Positions 1 to 9,088 of a stretch of DNA of 64,000 nucleotides are shown in pieces. The DNA comes from Clostridiales bacterium (GTDB lineage: Bacteria > Bacillota > Clostridia > Lachnospirales > Lachnospiraceae), in the NCBI GenBank assembly GCA_021204045.1, contig JAJQAA010000039.1, forward strand, positions 1 to 64,000, read 5' to 3'. Each line of letters begins with the position of its first letter. Within the stretch, counting starts at the first letter, position 1. Below the pieces are notes generated by a model. That model saw nothing but the letters and a program-made list of their open reading frames with translations, made no database searches and was not told the DNA's origin. The translations under genes and the position numbers were made by a program.

Positions 1-114
1 AATTTAAAGTCAAAATCTCAGTCCGTCTTTTTCCCTACCCCGTGAATAGTAACATTTTATGCACTGAATTTTATGGCGGAGTCTTCTATCAATTTTGTGG
101 CGAATTTCGCAGGC

Positions 115-143
115 TTGTCATTCTCCGGCATTTTCGCTATAAT
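115..143 (+). promoter_or_regulatory. aroD promoter
   Basis: TTGTCA at 115-120, a 17-base spacer and TATAAT at 138-143 form a near-consensus vegetative promoter. The transcript would carry a leader of about 120 bases before aroD, with small hairpins (CAGGC/GCCTG near 164-180). No known riboswitch was recognised. Bases 1-114 are AT-rich and hold no gene I can support. Confidence 0.75.
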
Positions 144-272
144 AATGCCAAGGTAACCGGATCAGGCGCCAATTGCCTGTATCGACTTTTGAGACAAATG
201 ATTTCATAATAAACTGACATGCGCCGTTGTCGCGGCGTTCCACCACACATAAAGAATCTGAGGAGAATGAGT

Positions 273-1031
273 ATGAATACCGTTTCGATTGGTTCTGTGA
301 TTCTGGGAGAAGGCAGACCGAAAATCTGCGTTCCTCTGGTAGAAAGGACATCCGCGTCGCTGCTATCCCGCGCCAGACTATGTCCGGAAAGCGCCGCCGA
401 CCTCATCGAATGGCGGGCGGACTGGTATGATGACATCGAACAGGAAGACATTACCGCCGACTTGCTTCCGCAGCTGCGGGACGTGCTGGGTGGCTTTCCT
501 TTGCTTTTCACTTTCCGCACAAAACCGCAGGGCGGTGAACGGGAACTCGCCCCGGAGGCTTATGAAAATTTGCTGACCTCGGTGATTGCTTCCGGAAACA
601 TTGACGCTGTCGACGTTGAACTGACCATGCCAGAAGAATCCATCCGGCGGCTGATCGCTTTGGCCCACGCGCATCATACCGTTATCATTCTTTCCCATCA
701 TGATTTCACGCAGACACCATCACAGGAGGAAATTCTTTCCTTTCTGACAAGAATGGATGCACTGGGTGGCGATATCGCCAAGATTGCGGTCATGCCACGC
801 TCAGAAGAAGACGTGCTTGCCCTGCTCTCCGCCACATTGCAGGCCAGACACAATCTCTCCTGCCCCGTTATCACGATGGCCATGGGCAGCATGGGGCTGA
901 TCAGCCGTCTCTCTGGTGAGACTTTCGGCAGCTGTCTGACCTTCGGGACCATCGGGCAGACCTCCGCGCCCGGGCAGATCGACGCGGGGCAACTGCGGAC
1001 AGTACTGGATGTGATTCATGGGGCAATGTAA
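273..1031 (+). CDS. aroD: 3-dehydroquinate dehydratase, type I
   Basis: Type I 3-dehydroquinase converts 3-dehydroquinate to 3-dehydroshikimate through a Schiff base in the shikimate pathway (cytoplasm). The 252 residues equal the usual length of the family. The Schiff-base lysine is K170 (GGDIAK), the catalytic histidine H143 (SHHDF), and substrate-binding E46/R48 (EWRAD) and R82 (FRTK) are present. AGGAG at 261-265 sits 7 bases before the ATG at 273; an in-frame ATG at 267 is too close to it. The gene stands alone behind its own promoter and converges on the glycan operon, ending one base before that operon's last stop codon. In many gut Clostridia such lone aroD copies serve quinate or shikimate use as well as biosynthesis; the context here does not decide. 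Confidence 0.95.
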   Translation: MNTVSIGSVILGEGRPKICVPLVERTSASLLSRARLCPESAADLIEWRADWYDDIEQEDITADLLPQLRDVLGGFPLLFTFRTKPQGGERELAPEAYENLLTSVIASGNIDAVDVELTMPEESIRRLIALAHAHHTVIILSHHDFTQTPSQEEILSFLTRMDALGGDIAKIAVMPRSEEDVLALLSATLQARHNLSCPVITMAMGSMGLISRLSGETFGSCLTFGTIGQTSAPGQIDAGQLRTVLDVIHGAM

Positions 1032-2756
1032 TCACACCCGCAGGCACACCGTCGCAAATACCCGCATCACCACATAGGCGTTGACGGAGACCATCAGAAA
1101 CAGGCATTCCCGGCTGACATCCTTCGTCAGCACGACGAGATCATTTTTCATGCTCATCAGCAGCACCGGGAGCAGCGGCAGGAAATAGCGTCCCTGGACG
1201 CCGGTGATCACACTGGCGCTGAGCGGCGTCAGCGAAATCAGCATACTGAGCAGCAGCAGCCCCGAGCAGAGCACGCAGACGCACCAGACCCAGATTCGCC
1301 GGCCTCCGGTCAGCCACAAATTCTCACCCGGTTTGCGCAGCAGCAGACCGAAAAGGCAGACGGTCAGCAGAACGAGCGCCGGCCACGGTACATCGAGCAG
1401 TTCATCGAGATTTCCCAGATAACCACCCAGCATCGTCTGATAATAATAACCAGTTTGCCACACAAGCGTCTGATACAAAAGCTTACAGCAGCGAAGCGGC
1501 TGGCTGATCAGCATCCCCAGCATATAACCGGGTTCCCCGGCCCAGTCCACATAATTGGCCTCGCCGCTGCTGTAATACCCGACTGTCGCTCCGTTGAGCA
1601 GCAGCATCGCCAGCACCCAGGCGCCCAGCACAGCCGCAGCCGCGAAGCCCCAGCGCTTCCAGCCACCAAATTTTTTTACCGGAACCAGCAGGCACAGACC
1701 CGCCAGCGACACATAGACAATCTTGCAGGGACCGGCCGCGGCCATGATAATCACCATCAACACCACATCCCGCATACGCACACGCTCCGCGTGCGCCGCC
1801 AGATCCAGGCAGACCGCCGTCAACACGAACATTCCCGAAAGTAACAGCACGTCATAGGAAAACGAAGCCGTCAGATGAATCGTCATCGGCAGCAGTCCGA
1901 CACCAAACAAAACCTCTTTGCCGTACGGCAGACGGCGCATCGCATAGCTTGCCGATACCGTATAAAACAGCAAATTTGCGATACGTCCCAGGTAAAGCAG
2001 GCCAAGACTATTCAGGCCAAGCAGACGCGCCAGCGTAATGCCGAGCGCCGGAAAAAAATAGGCCGCTGCGGTTGTGCGTACCGGGTTTGCCGTGGAGAGA
2101 ACGAAATTGTCCCGAAGACTATTGGACGATGTTATGCTTTCATCCACAGCCATACCATCATCCGCCACATTGATCGGCTCACGTTTTTCCTCGAAGCCCC
2201 AAAGCCCCTTCTCATGGATCTGGCGGTAGGTCTCCTCCGTCAATGTCTGGCCAAGCACCTGCGCGTCAGCCGCGCCTTCCTCATCGACATACATCAGGCC
2301 ATCCGGCCTCAGGCGTGCTTTATAAGTCCCCTGCGAATCTTCTGCGAACCAGTCCTCCTCGCGCACCGGGATCTGGTGCGTCCATTCCGCGGAAACGCCC
2401 ATCATCTGATTGGAAAGGCGATAGGCGCTGATATAATGGCTGATCTCATCCGGCGCTGACAGCGGCGGCAGCACGTACAGATACAACGCGCCGAAGACCA
2501 GCGCCGCCAGTACAAAAATCGTTTCCAGACGTGCTTTCGCGCACAAAAGCAGATACCCCAGCAAAACGGCAGCCAGAATTGCCAGCGCCGCCACCGCAAG
2601 GTATCTGCCTGTCAGCCACAAATCTCCGCCTGCCAGGGCTCCCGCCTGCGCATCCATAAAATGCAGTCCCGCCAGGATAAGCAAAACCAGAAATACCGCG
2701 ATCAAAAACGGCAAATTCTCTTTACCGCTTCCGTTCATCCTCGTCCGCATTTTCAT
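1032..2756 (-). CDS. DUF2142 multi-pass membrane protein
   Basis: A 574-residue integral membrane protein with roughly a dozen hydrophobic segments and the DUF2142 signature around residues 95-120 (PPLSAPDEISHYISAYR), in which the acidic PDE and following His lie in the first external loop as in GT-C-type glycosyltransferases. DUF2142 proteins are found in polysaccharide loci and probably use a polyprenyl-phosphate sugar donor; that role is inference. It is the last gene of the glycan operon. Its start overlaps the end of the DUF2304 gene by 35 bases, pointing to translational coupling, and a GGAGG lies 9 bases before the ATG. A DPM1-like glycosyltransferase two genes upstream is the natural source of the lipid-linked donor. 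Confidence 0.82.
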   Translation of the reverse strand: MKMRTRMNGSGKENLPFLIAVFLVLLILAGLHFMDAQAGALAGGDLWLTGRYLAVAALAILAAVLLGYLLLCAKARLETIFVLAALVFGALYLYVLPPLSAPDEISHYISAYRLSNQMMGVSAEWTHQIPVREEDWFAEDSQGTYKARLRPDGLMYVDEEGAADAQVLGQTLTEETYRQIHEKGLWGFEEKREPINVADDGMAVDESITSSNSLRDNFVLSTANPVRTTAAAYFFPALGITLARLLGLNSLGLLYLGRIANLLFYTVSASYAMRRLPYGKEVLFGVGLLPMTIHLTASFSYDVLLLSGMFVLTAVCLDLAAHAERVRMRDVVLMVIIMAAAGPCKIVYVSLAGLCLLVPVKKFGGWKRWGFAAAAVLGAWVLAMLLLNGATVGYYSSGEANYVDWAGEPGYMLGMLISQPLRCCKLLYQTLVWQTGYYYQTMLGGYLGNLDELLDVPWPALVLLTVCLFGLLLRKPGENLWLTGGRRIWVWCVCVLCSGLLLLSMLISLTPLSASVITGVQGRYFLPLLPVLLMSMKNDLVVLTKDVSRECLFLMVSVNAYVVMRVFATVCLRV

Positions 2757-3141
2757 TCACTTTCTCCTCCGCATTCCCGTCCGTATTCCCCCTCGCTTTC
2801 CTATCCGCATTTTTCTCCGTCTCTTCCAGCGCAATTCTCTGCACCAGCTCCTGCAGCTTCATCTCCGTCTGGGATAACCGCACTGTCAGTGAGAACACTT
2901 TGACCAGCAAAAGGAAAATCACCAATGTAAAAATAAAATTGGACGGTGCCTGCGTCCCCACCAGATCCGAAAGCAGATAGGCCAGCCCGGGGAAAACGCT
3001 GAAAACGATCAGCACCAAAGAGAACAACACCCAGAAAATCGCGTCCTCGGTCCGCACGCGCGAGCGACGGATCTTATGCATCATCATTGCCATTGTCAGC
3101 ACGGAAGCGACAATCAGGCAGATTCTCAGCATCGTGCTCAT
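2722..3141 (-). CDS. DUF2304 small membrane protein
   Basis: A 139-residue protein with an N-terminal hydrophobic helix, a TEDAIFWVLFSLVLIVFSVFPG-like second region and a third helix near residues 68-85, matching the DUF2304 family, then a coiled-coil stretch and a highly charged Asn/Glu/Lys tail from about residue 112. DUF2304 genes are nearly always next to a family-2 glycosyltransferase of the DPM1 type, as here, and probably anchor or assist it at the membrane; the biochemical role is not established. It overlaps the glycosyltransferase by 4 bases and the DUF2142 gene by 35. The ATG is preceded by GGAGGG. Confidence 0.85.
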   Translation of the reverse strand: MSTMLRICLIVASVLTMAMMMHKIRRSRVRTEDAIFWVLFSLVLIVFSVFPGLAYLLSDLVGTQAPSNFIFTLVIFLLLVKVFSLTVRLSQTEMKLQELVQRIALEETEKNADRKARGNTDGNAEEKVNENADEDERKR

Positions 3142-3842
3142 TGTCTGTCCCTCCTTCGGAAATGCCGGCCATTCTGGATCAGCAGGATCGACACCAGCAT
3201 ACGCAACATATATTTCGCGGAATTAAGCGGCGTCAGATAGCTCGCTCCGGCCAGCCGCTCCTCCATCCGCACCTGCACTTCCGCCACCCGGGCGCCGTTT
3301 CTGATCAGATAAGCGATCGTGTCCGGCTCCGGTCCGTAATTCAATCCCCGCGCAAACTCGCCGATCATGGTTCGGTTGAACATGCGCATCCCCGACGTCG
3401 GATCGTGGATCACAGCTCCCGTCGTCAGACGAAGCGACGTCTCGATCATGTTACTTCCCAGCATCCGCAGCGACACGGGCTTTTTCTCGTTTAAAAAACG
3501 CGAAGCGATCACAATATCATACCCCGTCTCAATCTTGTCCAGCATCGGCTGGATAAATTCCGGCAGGTGCTGCCCATCGCCGTCAAACTGCAGCGCGTAT
3601 TCATAACCATGCCTCCAGGCGTATTTTAACCCGGTCTGGAATGCCCCCGCCAGCCCCAAATTCACCGGCAGGTCGATCAGACGACAGCCCAGGCGGCGGC
3701 AAAGCGCCGCCGTACCGTCCTGTGAACCATCATTGACAACGACAAAATCAAACTGCGGATAATGCGCCGTCAGCTCCCCGACCACGCGGGCGATGTTTTC
3801 TTCCTCATTGTAGGCCGGTATCACGATCAGTAATTTTGACAT
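3138..3842 (-). CDS. Family 2 glycosyltransferase, DPM1-like
   Basis: A 234-residue GT2 enzyme without its own membrane helices. It opens with LLIVIPAYNEEENI, then VVNDGSQDGT and the QFDGDGQH DxD motif that binds the nucleotide-sugar and metal. Size and motifs fit polyprenyl-phosphate mannose/glucose synthases, which load a sugar on undecaprenyl phosphate on the cytoplasmic side. With DUF2304 and DUF2142 it forms a plausible three-gene module: make the lipid-linked sugar, flip or anchor it, transfer it outside. The start codon overlaps the stop of the preceding gene by one base (TAATG). The sugar cannot be told from the sequence. Confidence 0.88.
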   Translation of the reverse strand: MSKLLIVIPAYNEEENIARVVGELTAHYPQFDFVVVNDGSQDGTAALCRRLGCRLIDLPVNLGLAGAFQTGLKYAWRHGYEYALQFDGDGQHLPEFIQPMLDKIETGYDIVIASRFLNEKKPVSLRMLGSNMIETSLRLTTGAVIHDPTSGMRMFNRTMIGEFARGLNYGPEPDTIAYLIRNGARVAEVQVRMEERLAGASYLTPLNSAKYMLRMLVSILLIQNGRHFRRRDRQ

Positions 3843-4867
3843 TATTTTCTCCAGTAATCGGGACTTGACGTCAGCTTGCGAATCAGAGCCTTCGGTAGCA
3901 GCCGGTAATGTTTCCCCAGCCGGAAGCCGATGTATTTACAGCCGCTCTTTATCACCAGCTCCGGCAGCAGATACCATCTGCCACGGCGAAGCAGCACGCG
4001 TGCGGTCTGCTTTACCAGGCGAATGCCTTCCCCCTCGGCTGTCAGTCCGGCAAACACCTCCGGATGCTCCGCCTGCGACACCGCCAGGTCAAAATTGCGC
4101 CGCAGCTGCTGCATCCCCGTAAAATTATGTGAATGAAATACACGCGCTTCGGCCGCGTAGGCCACGCCGTAACCGGCGTCGATTACCTGCGCCGCGTAAA
4201 GCATATCCTCATTAAAAATTGTCCGCTCCACAAATCCGTCCAGACGATTGTAAATCTCCATCCGATAGGCCGCGCAGACATTGGAGCAAAAATAAGTTTT
4301 GATTCCCAGGCGCCCCAGATCCGCCGCGGTTTTGACGCAGCTCTCCTCCGGATAATTGAACGCGCGCGTACAGCGCTCAACCATACGGCAGCCCTTCTGC
4401 GGAAGTTGGCGCGCGTAGGCCACAGCCACCGGATCCGCAAGCGGCTGATAAAGGGCAGAAACCAGGTTTTTTACCAGATCCTCATCCGCTGGCACCGCAT
4501 CCTGCGTCATGCAAATGCAGACATCGGTCCGGACATAACGCATCCCGCGTTTCCGCGTACCACCGTGGTCAAATTCTTCTTTGGTCACATGATGGACCTC
4601 AAACCCATCGATTCCATCGTAACCGCCCTCGTTCCACAGCGACGCATCCGTATTCATGATAATAATCTGCCGCACCGGGTAGGACTGGCGCTGCAGCATC
4701 TGTAAAAGCCGCGAAAATTTTTTATCCGGTCGATAGGTCGGCACCAATACGGCCACTGTCGGCTGCTTCTTCCCCGACGTTCCCCACGTCTGCTCTTTCG
4801 CTGACTCTGTCTGTGTCACCTGTGTTTCCCCCGGTTGTCTTCCCTCTGCTGTCACCATTTCCCGCAT
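3842..4867 (-). CDS. Family 2 glycosyltransferase, rhamnosyltransferase-like
   Basis: A 341-residue GT2 protein. After a hydrophilic N-terminal stretch of about 35 residues comes VAVLVPTYRPDKKF, then a region with FDHGGTRKRG and MTQDAVP typical of the RfbF/rhamnosyltransferase-like branch, and later RTIFNEDMLYAAQV, the acidic acceptor-side motif. It most likely adds a sugar to the growing glycan on undecaprenyl diphosphate. I chose the ATG at 4867 (GAGGAG 10 bases upstream) over an in-frame TTG at 4873. It follows the flippase gene by 15 bases in the same operon. Confidence 0.85.
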   Translation of the reverse strand: MREMVTAEGRQPGETQVTQTESAKEQTWGTSGKKQPTVAVLVPTYRPDKKFSRLLQMLQRQSYPVRQIIIMNTDASLWNEGGYDGIDGFEVHHVTKEEFDHGGTRKRGMRYVRTDVCICMTQDAVPADEDLVKNLVSALYQPLADPVAVAYARQLPQKGCRMVERCTRAFNYPEESCVKTAADLGRLGIKTYFCSNVCAAYRMEIYNRLDGFVERTIFNEDMLYAAQVIDAGYGVAYAAEARVFHSHNFTGMQQLRRNFDLAVSQAEHPEVFAGLTAEGEGIRLVKQTARVLLRRGRWYLLPELVIKSGCKYIGFRLGKHYRLLPKALIRKLTSSPDYWRK

Positions 4868-4882
4868 ATCCAATCTGCTCCT

Positions 4883-6169
4883 CTACGGCCGCGCCCCGGC
4901 GCGGCTCTCACGAAAAAGCTCCCGGGCCGTCATCAGCCCAAAGCATAACGCCAACAGAATCATCAACAGCAGGTAGGAAGCGGCTCCGCCAAGGATTCCG
5001 GAATGCTGTACCGCAAGCGGGGAAACCAACGCTGCCGTCAGGCAGACAAACACATAGCCGCCAAAAATCCATCGCTGTTTTTTCATGATTACCAGCGTAT
5101 AGTAAAATAAATTCATCCAGGCATTAAATCCGCCGCCCAGAATAATCAGCACCAGCGCCATCCGGCAATCTGCCAGCGCTTCACGAAGATTCCCGTAAAG
5201 CAGGCTCAGCACCGGTATCCCCAGCAGCGCGGCTCCACCCACGGCCAGCACGGTCAGACCCAAAATTACCAGAAAAAGCCTGCATACCACGCACAAAAAA
5301 TCCCGCAGCTTCCGTTCTTCCCAGAACGATGAAAGCGTTGTCAGAAAAGGACGGATCACAAAACCAGCCGCCAGGTTGATCACCGACGTCGGCATAAAGA
5401 TTGCCCCGTACACCGCCAGATCCGCGTCACGCATGTGATTCTCAATCGCGTATTTGGCGGCCGAAAAAATATAAAAATCAAGAAAGACCGATAAAAACAA
5501 AAGCAGGCAGCTGCGCGCCAATCCCACACAGCCGTCCAGAGAAAATCCCCAGTCAATATTATCCAGACCGCCGATCACGGCAATGTCAAACACAAGCACA
5601 CCCACAATCTGCGCCACAACCGCGCAGGCGCTGGCAATCACCAGCACACGCGTCACATAGAGCGCGGTGAAAAACACCGCCACGGAAAGTATCGTGCGGA
5701 AAGCATTGGATTTCCCGGTCAGATAAAGCCACCCGCTTCGCTGGAATTCCGCTTCATAGGCGTCCGCAAAACCGTCGATTACCTTGTAGCAGACCATCAG
5801 GAAGACGACCCACGCCTTCCCGGGCGTATAGCCCCGCAGAAGCGTATATGCCGCACCGATCACCATAGCCGCCGCGCTCGTGGCCAGACGCAGGTGAAGG
5901 TAATCGCCGAAGCGGTAGCGGTTCCCGACATCCGTGATCTGAAATGGCCGGATGCCAAAATAAGCGACCATGAACATCTGCTGTCCGAAGGTCGTGAACG
6001 CGAAAGTAAAGATCCCGCCCTGTTCGTCTCCGACCAGCCCGACGACGATCATCGTCAGCGCCATCGAGGCAAACGCGTAGAGGAAGCTCCCCAGCATGTT
6101 CCAGGCCATGTTCCGCCGCTCCAGCGTACGGGGATCATCGTTAATCAGTAAATGTCGTAATGCTTCCAT
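4883..6169 (-). CDS. Wzx-like polysaccharide flippase
   Basis: A 428-residue protein with about 12 hydrophobic segments, resembling lipopolysaccharide/capsule export proteins of the MOP (MATE/Wzx) superfamily. It lacks strong catalytic motifs, as expected. It most likely moves the undecaprenyl-linked repeat unit across the membrane. Its start lies inside the end of the nucleotidyltransferase gene (29-base overlap), so the two are probably translationally coupled. Its place between the sugar-activating enzymes and the glycosyltransferases supports export of a phosphorylated glycan repeat unit. Confidence 0.8.
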   Translation of the reverse strand: MEALRHLLINDDPRTLERRNMAWNMLGSFLYAFASMALTMIVVGLVGDEQGGIFTFAFTTFGQQMFMVAYFGIRPFQITDVGNRYRFGDYLHLRLATSAAAMVIGAAYTLLRGYTPGKAWVVFLMVCYKVIDGFADAYEAEFQRSGWLYLTGKSNAFRTILSVAVFFTALYVTRVLVIASACAVVAQIVGVLVFDIAVIGGLDNIDWGFSLDGCVGLARSCLLLFLSVFLDFYIFSAAKYAIENHMRDADLAVYGAIFMPTSVINLAAGFVIRPFLTTLSSFWEERKLRDFLCVVCRLFLVILGLTVLAVGGAALLGIPVLSLLYGNLREALADCRMALVLIILGGGFNAWMNLFYYTLVIMKKQRWIFGGYVFVCLTAALVSPLAVQHSGILGGAASYLLLMILLALCFGLMTARELFRESRAGARP

Positions 6170-6893
6170 TCGTCTTTATCCCTGTCTGCTCCCCGACATA
6201 ATCCAGGATACGCCGGTAATCCTCGATAAAATCGACCTCCGCCCAGAACATACCGGCGATATCCTTTACCGGCACCGCATGCTCGGCGCTGAGACTGTAG
6301 ATCGCGTCCTCCCACCATTTCCCATGGCACTGGTCGTCGATCATTTGATTAAGCCTACCAAGAAAAACCGGCACAAAAACAGCACTCAGCCAGGCGATGC
6401 CGACATATTCACAGCTCCGCTCCGGCAGCGTCAGCTCCTTGCCGTAACGCCTGAGGATACCGTTTTCCGTACCAAAAAAGTAATCGCCGTCGCGCACACG
6501 GTCCGAATCGCCGAGCAGGTACAAATCCTCATCCTTCTGCGTTTTCATAAAATCCAGGATCTCCTGCGACCAGTACACGTCGCCGTTGGCGACAATCGTA
6601 TCTTCCTGTGAAAACAGTCCCTGATTCTCCGCCATCCACAGCGAACCGATGCTGTTGGTCACATCATAAAACGGGTTATGCACAATGTGAACCGGCAATC
6701 CCTCCAGCACACGGATAATCTCCTGATAACGGTAGCCGACAATCACCGTCACCTCGATGTCGTTTTGCAGCAGCATTTCTACCGTGCGCGCAATCAGCGG
6801 CTGACCGCCGACGTCCAGCGTGCATTTCGGAATGTTGGGAATATTCTTGCTGATCCGGCTTCCTTTCCCGGCAGCCAGTAAAAATGCTTTCAT
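6141..6893 (-). CDS. LicC-like sugar-phosphate/choline-phosphate nucleotidyltransferase
   Basis: A 250-residue nucleotidyltransferase of the GT-A-like fold. It starts with MKAFLLAAGKGSR, the nucleotide-binding signature, followed by PKCTLDVGGQPL, VANGDVYW (metal-binding Asp) and EVDFIEDYRRI near the end. This arrangement is that of LicC-type CTP:phosphocholine cytidylyltransferases. Between a licD-like gene and a PLP enzyme, it probably makes a CDP-activated amino-alcohol phosphate for LicD; the substrate is inference. An AGGAGG at 6900-6905 is 6 bases from the ATG at 6893, whereas the adjacent ATG at 6896 is only 3 bases away. Confidence 0.8.
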   Translation of the reverse strand: MKAFLLAAGKGSRISKNIPNIPKCTLDVGGQPLIARTVEMLLQNDIEVTVIVGYRYQEIIRVLEGLPVHIVHNPFYDVTNSIGSLWMAENQGLFSQEDTIVANGDVYWSQEILDFMKTQKDEDLYLLGDSDRVRDGDYFFGTENGILRRYGKELTLPERSCEYVGIAWLSAVFVPVFLGRLNQMIDDQCHGKWWEDAIYSLSAEHAVPVKDIAGMFWAEVDFIEDYRRILDYVGEQTGIKTNGSITTFTD

Positions 6894-6974
6894 CATCAGC
6901 CTCCTGGTCTCATGAGCTTCGATCCACCGTTGACAACATCTTTCGTCTGTCTTAGGCAACATCTCACATTCGTC

Positions 6975-8144
6975 TCATCTCACATCGGTCTCGGACAACG
7001 CCCGCAAAAACGCTTCCATATATTGAGGCGCCCCGGTGGATATGCGCAGATACGGGCGAAGAAGCGGAGAACCATACGTCTTGACAAGTACCTTTTGCTC
7101 CGTCTCCAGCCGAGCGGCAAGATCGCCGGCCGAAAGGTGCAGCGGTTTCATAAAAACAAAATTCCCGGCCTCCTCATGCACCTCGTAACCGCGCTCCCGA
7201 AGTTCCCGCACAAGCAGCGCCTTGCCCGCGTCCGCCTGCGACTGCAGATCCGTGATCAGCTCCGGCCGCTGAAGCAGATGCTCGGCGAATTTCAGCGCCA
7301 CAGCGTTGACCTCAAACGAGGGACGCACATGATTGACATACTCAATCAGCTGCGGCTGCGCCGTCATATAAGCGAAGCGGCAGCCCGCCAGCGACAACAA
7401 CTTGGAAAACGTACGCAGGACAATAACATTGTCCCGCTGCAATGCCTGCTTTAAAAAGGTATGGCGGTAAAAATAATGATAAGCCTCATCCACAATCACA
7501 AGCGCGCCAACTTCGTTTGCTCTGTCGGCGATTGCCGCGAACTCCGCATCCGTGTAGGGACGGCCAATCGGGTTGTTCGGATTGAGCAGCACGACAAGAT
7601 CCGTATCCTCCCGGATCGCCGCAAGCACGTCAGACACAGGAATCGTAAAATCCTCTCCGATCGCGACCGGGCGGTGCTCCAGGCCGAAAATCAGGCTGTT
7701 GATGCGATACATCTCAAAGCTCGGCGCCACCGTAACCACCACGCTGCCCGGCTCCGCGAAAATCTCGTAAATATAGCGAATCGCCATGTCGGAGCCATTC
7801 GTCAGGCAGAGATGCTTCTCCGTCACCGTACATCCGCCCGGCAGATCCGCTGCTGCGGCACTTTTGACGGTCTCCCTGGCCAGTTTATCTTCTGAAAACT
7901 CCGATACATCGCCTGCAAGACATTCGTTTAGCGTATCATTCAGATAGGCGGCGAGCAGACGCTTCGTGACGCTCTCCTCCGGATACGTCGCCAGATACTC
8001 CGGCGTCAGATCCTGCTTCACATCCTCAACAAAATCCGACGGCAGACCGCCGGGGTTCTCATTCATATCCAGGCGCAGAAAACCGGCGCGCCCCTGCTGG
8101 CCGCCGACGCGCACAATATCCCGGATGCATGGTTTTACATACAT
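6975..8144 (-). CDS. HisC/CobD-like PLP-dependent aminotransferase or decarboxylase
   Basis: A 389-residue fold-type I PLP enzyme. It has the HisC-like N terminus DMNENPGGLP (residues 26-35), LTNGSDMAIRY, NPNNPIG (188-194), DEAYHYF (219-225) and the PLP lysine K248 in RTFSKLLSLAGCR. Compared with histidinol-phosphate aminotransferases it carries an insertion of about 35 residues around 71-110. No histidine gene is near; it sits between licD and the LicC-like gene and overlaps licD by 10 bases. HisC relatives include threonine-phosphate decarboxylase (CobD) and serine-phosphate decarboxylases, so it may supply an amino-alcohol phosphate for the neighbouring enzymes. Family is sure, reaction is not. 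Confidence 0.8.
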   Translation of the reverse strand: MYVKPCIRDIVRVGGQQGRAGFLRLDMNENPGGLPSDFVEDVKQDLTPEYLATYPEESVTKRLLAAYLNDTLNECLAGDVSEFSEDKLARETVKSAAAADLPGGCTVTEKHLCLTNGSDMAIRYIYEIFAEPGSVVVTVAPSFEMYRINSLIFGLEHRPVAIGEDFTIPVSDVLAAIREDTDLVVLLNPNNPIGRPYTDAEFAAIADRANEVGALVIVDEAYHYFYRHTFLKQALQRDNVIVLRTFSKLLSLAGCRFAYMTAQPQLIEYVNHVRPSFEVNAVALKFAEHLLQRPELITDLQSQADAGKALLVRELRERGYEVHEEAGNFVFMKPLHLSAGDLAARLETEQKVLVKTYGSPLLRPYLRISTGAPQYMEAFLRALSETDVR

Positions 8145-9040
8145 GGTTCTTCGTCCTTTCCCGATTGCTCTGTCGCCGATTCTTTCCCGGTATCCGGTCT
8201 GCCAAATTTCAGCCGGTACGGATAATGCGTCTTACGCTTTTCTAACGGCGGCAGCGTCATGTAATCACCGTACTGGTTTGTCAGCAGCTCCTCCATATTG
8301 TTCGCGAAAGGCACCTGCAGACCCGAAAATTCCATGCGCCGCAGCGGATAAAGCTTTGTCTTATCGACCACGTTCCAGTACGGACTTGTATCCGGCAAAA
8401 ATGCCATACGCCGGGTATTTTTTTTCTCATAACGACGGCAAACGCGCTCACAGCGGCGACGCAGCCACTCCGGCGACACGCGCAGAATACGCAGCCCCGT
8501 ATGGACAGCCCCGCACACAGCCCAGATCAGCCGCGCCTTAATGCCGGTCTGGAACAAAAAGGGCCGCGGCAGACGGCGCAGCACCAGAAGTTTGCTCCAG
8601 AACCACGCCTCCCAGGACTGCAGCTCATAAGCAATCCGCCCGTCCGCGACATTATCTAGGACATAGATGTCAAGAAAAATACCGCAGGGGCAGTGCGCGT
8701 CCTTCAGCGCTTCCTCGATAAACAGCGTACCCTTCTTCATCAGCCGCGTCGTCATCATCGGGAAGCGGCTGTCATAAGCGGCGTTGAGTGGGATATAACG
8801 ATCGGAAAGTTCTTTCTTTGCCAGCTTCAGGAAACGCTCAAAATCCCGCCGCGGCATCGCGATATCAATGTCGTCATCCCAGGGAATGAAGCCACCGTGG
8901 CGCTTCGCGCCGATCCCCGTCCCGGCAATTCCAAAATAAATCAGGCCATGACGATCGCACAGCTCCATAAAATCCTTCAGGATCTCCAGTTCGGTCTGCT
9001 GCAGGCGCCTAAGCGTCTCCTCGTCGTAAAATTTAGGCAT
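8135..9040 (-). CDS. LicD family phosphotransferase
   Basis: A 301-residue LicD protein. The family core is clear near the N terminus: YFGIAGTGIGAKRHGG, then FIPWDDDIDIAMPRRD with the acidic metal-binding residues of the nucleotidyltransferase fold. LicD enzymes transfer phosphocholine or related phospho-groups from a CDP-donor to cell-surface sugars. A GGAG 8 bases before the ATG at 9040 supports this start; an in-frame GTG at 9076 has no site. The second half is basic and looks membrane-associated. It lies 48 bases after glf and overlaps the aminotransferase gene, so donor synthesis and transfer are encoded together. Confidence 0.87.
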   Translation of the reverse strand: MPKFYDEETLRRLQQTELEILKDFMELCDRHGLIYFGIAGTGIGAKRHGGFIPWDDDIDIAMPRRDFERFLKLAKKELSDRYIPLNAAYDSRFPMMTTRLMKKGTLFIEEALKDAHCPCGIFLDIYVLDNVADGRIAYELQSWEAWFWSKLLVLRRLPRPFLFQTGIKARLIWAVCGAVHTGLRILRVSPEWLRRRCERVCRRYEKKNTRRMAFLPDTSPYWNVVDKTKLYPLRRMEFSGLQVPFANNMEELLTNQYGDYMTLPPLEKRKTHYPYRLKFGRPDTGKESATEQSGKDEEPCM

Positions 9041-9088
9041 TCTATTTTCTCCGATGATTTTTTGCCAGCTTTCCACGCGCGGCTGCGT

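Noticed and set aside
6975-9040. Phosphonate (aminoethylphosphonate) pathway as explanation for the PLP enzyme plus nucleotidyltransferase
   Set aside because: No PEP mutase or phosphonopyruvate decarboxylase is in the window, and the PLP enzyme is of HisC type rather than PhnW-like, so a phosphate-ester route fits better.
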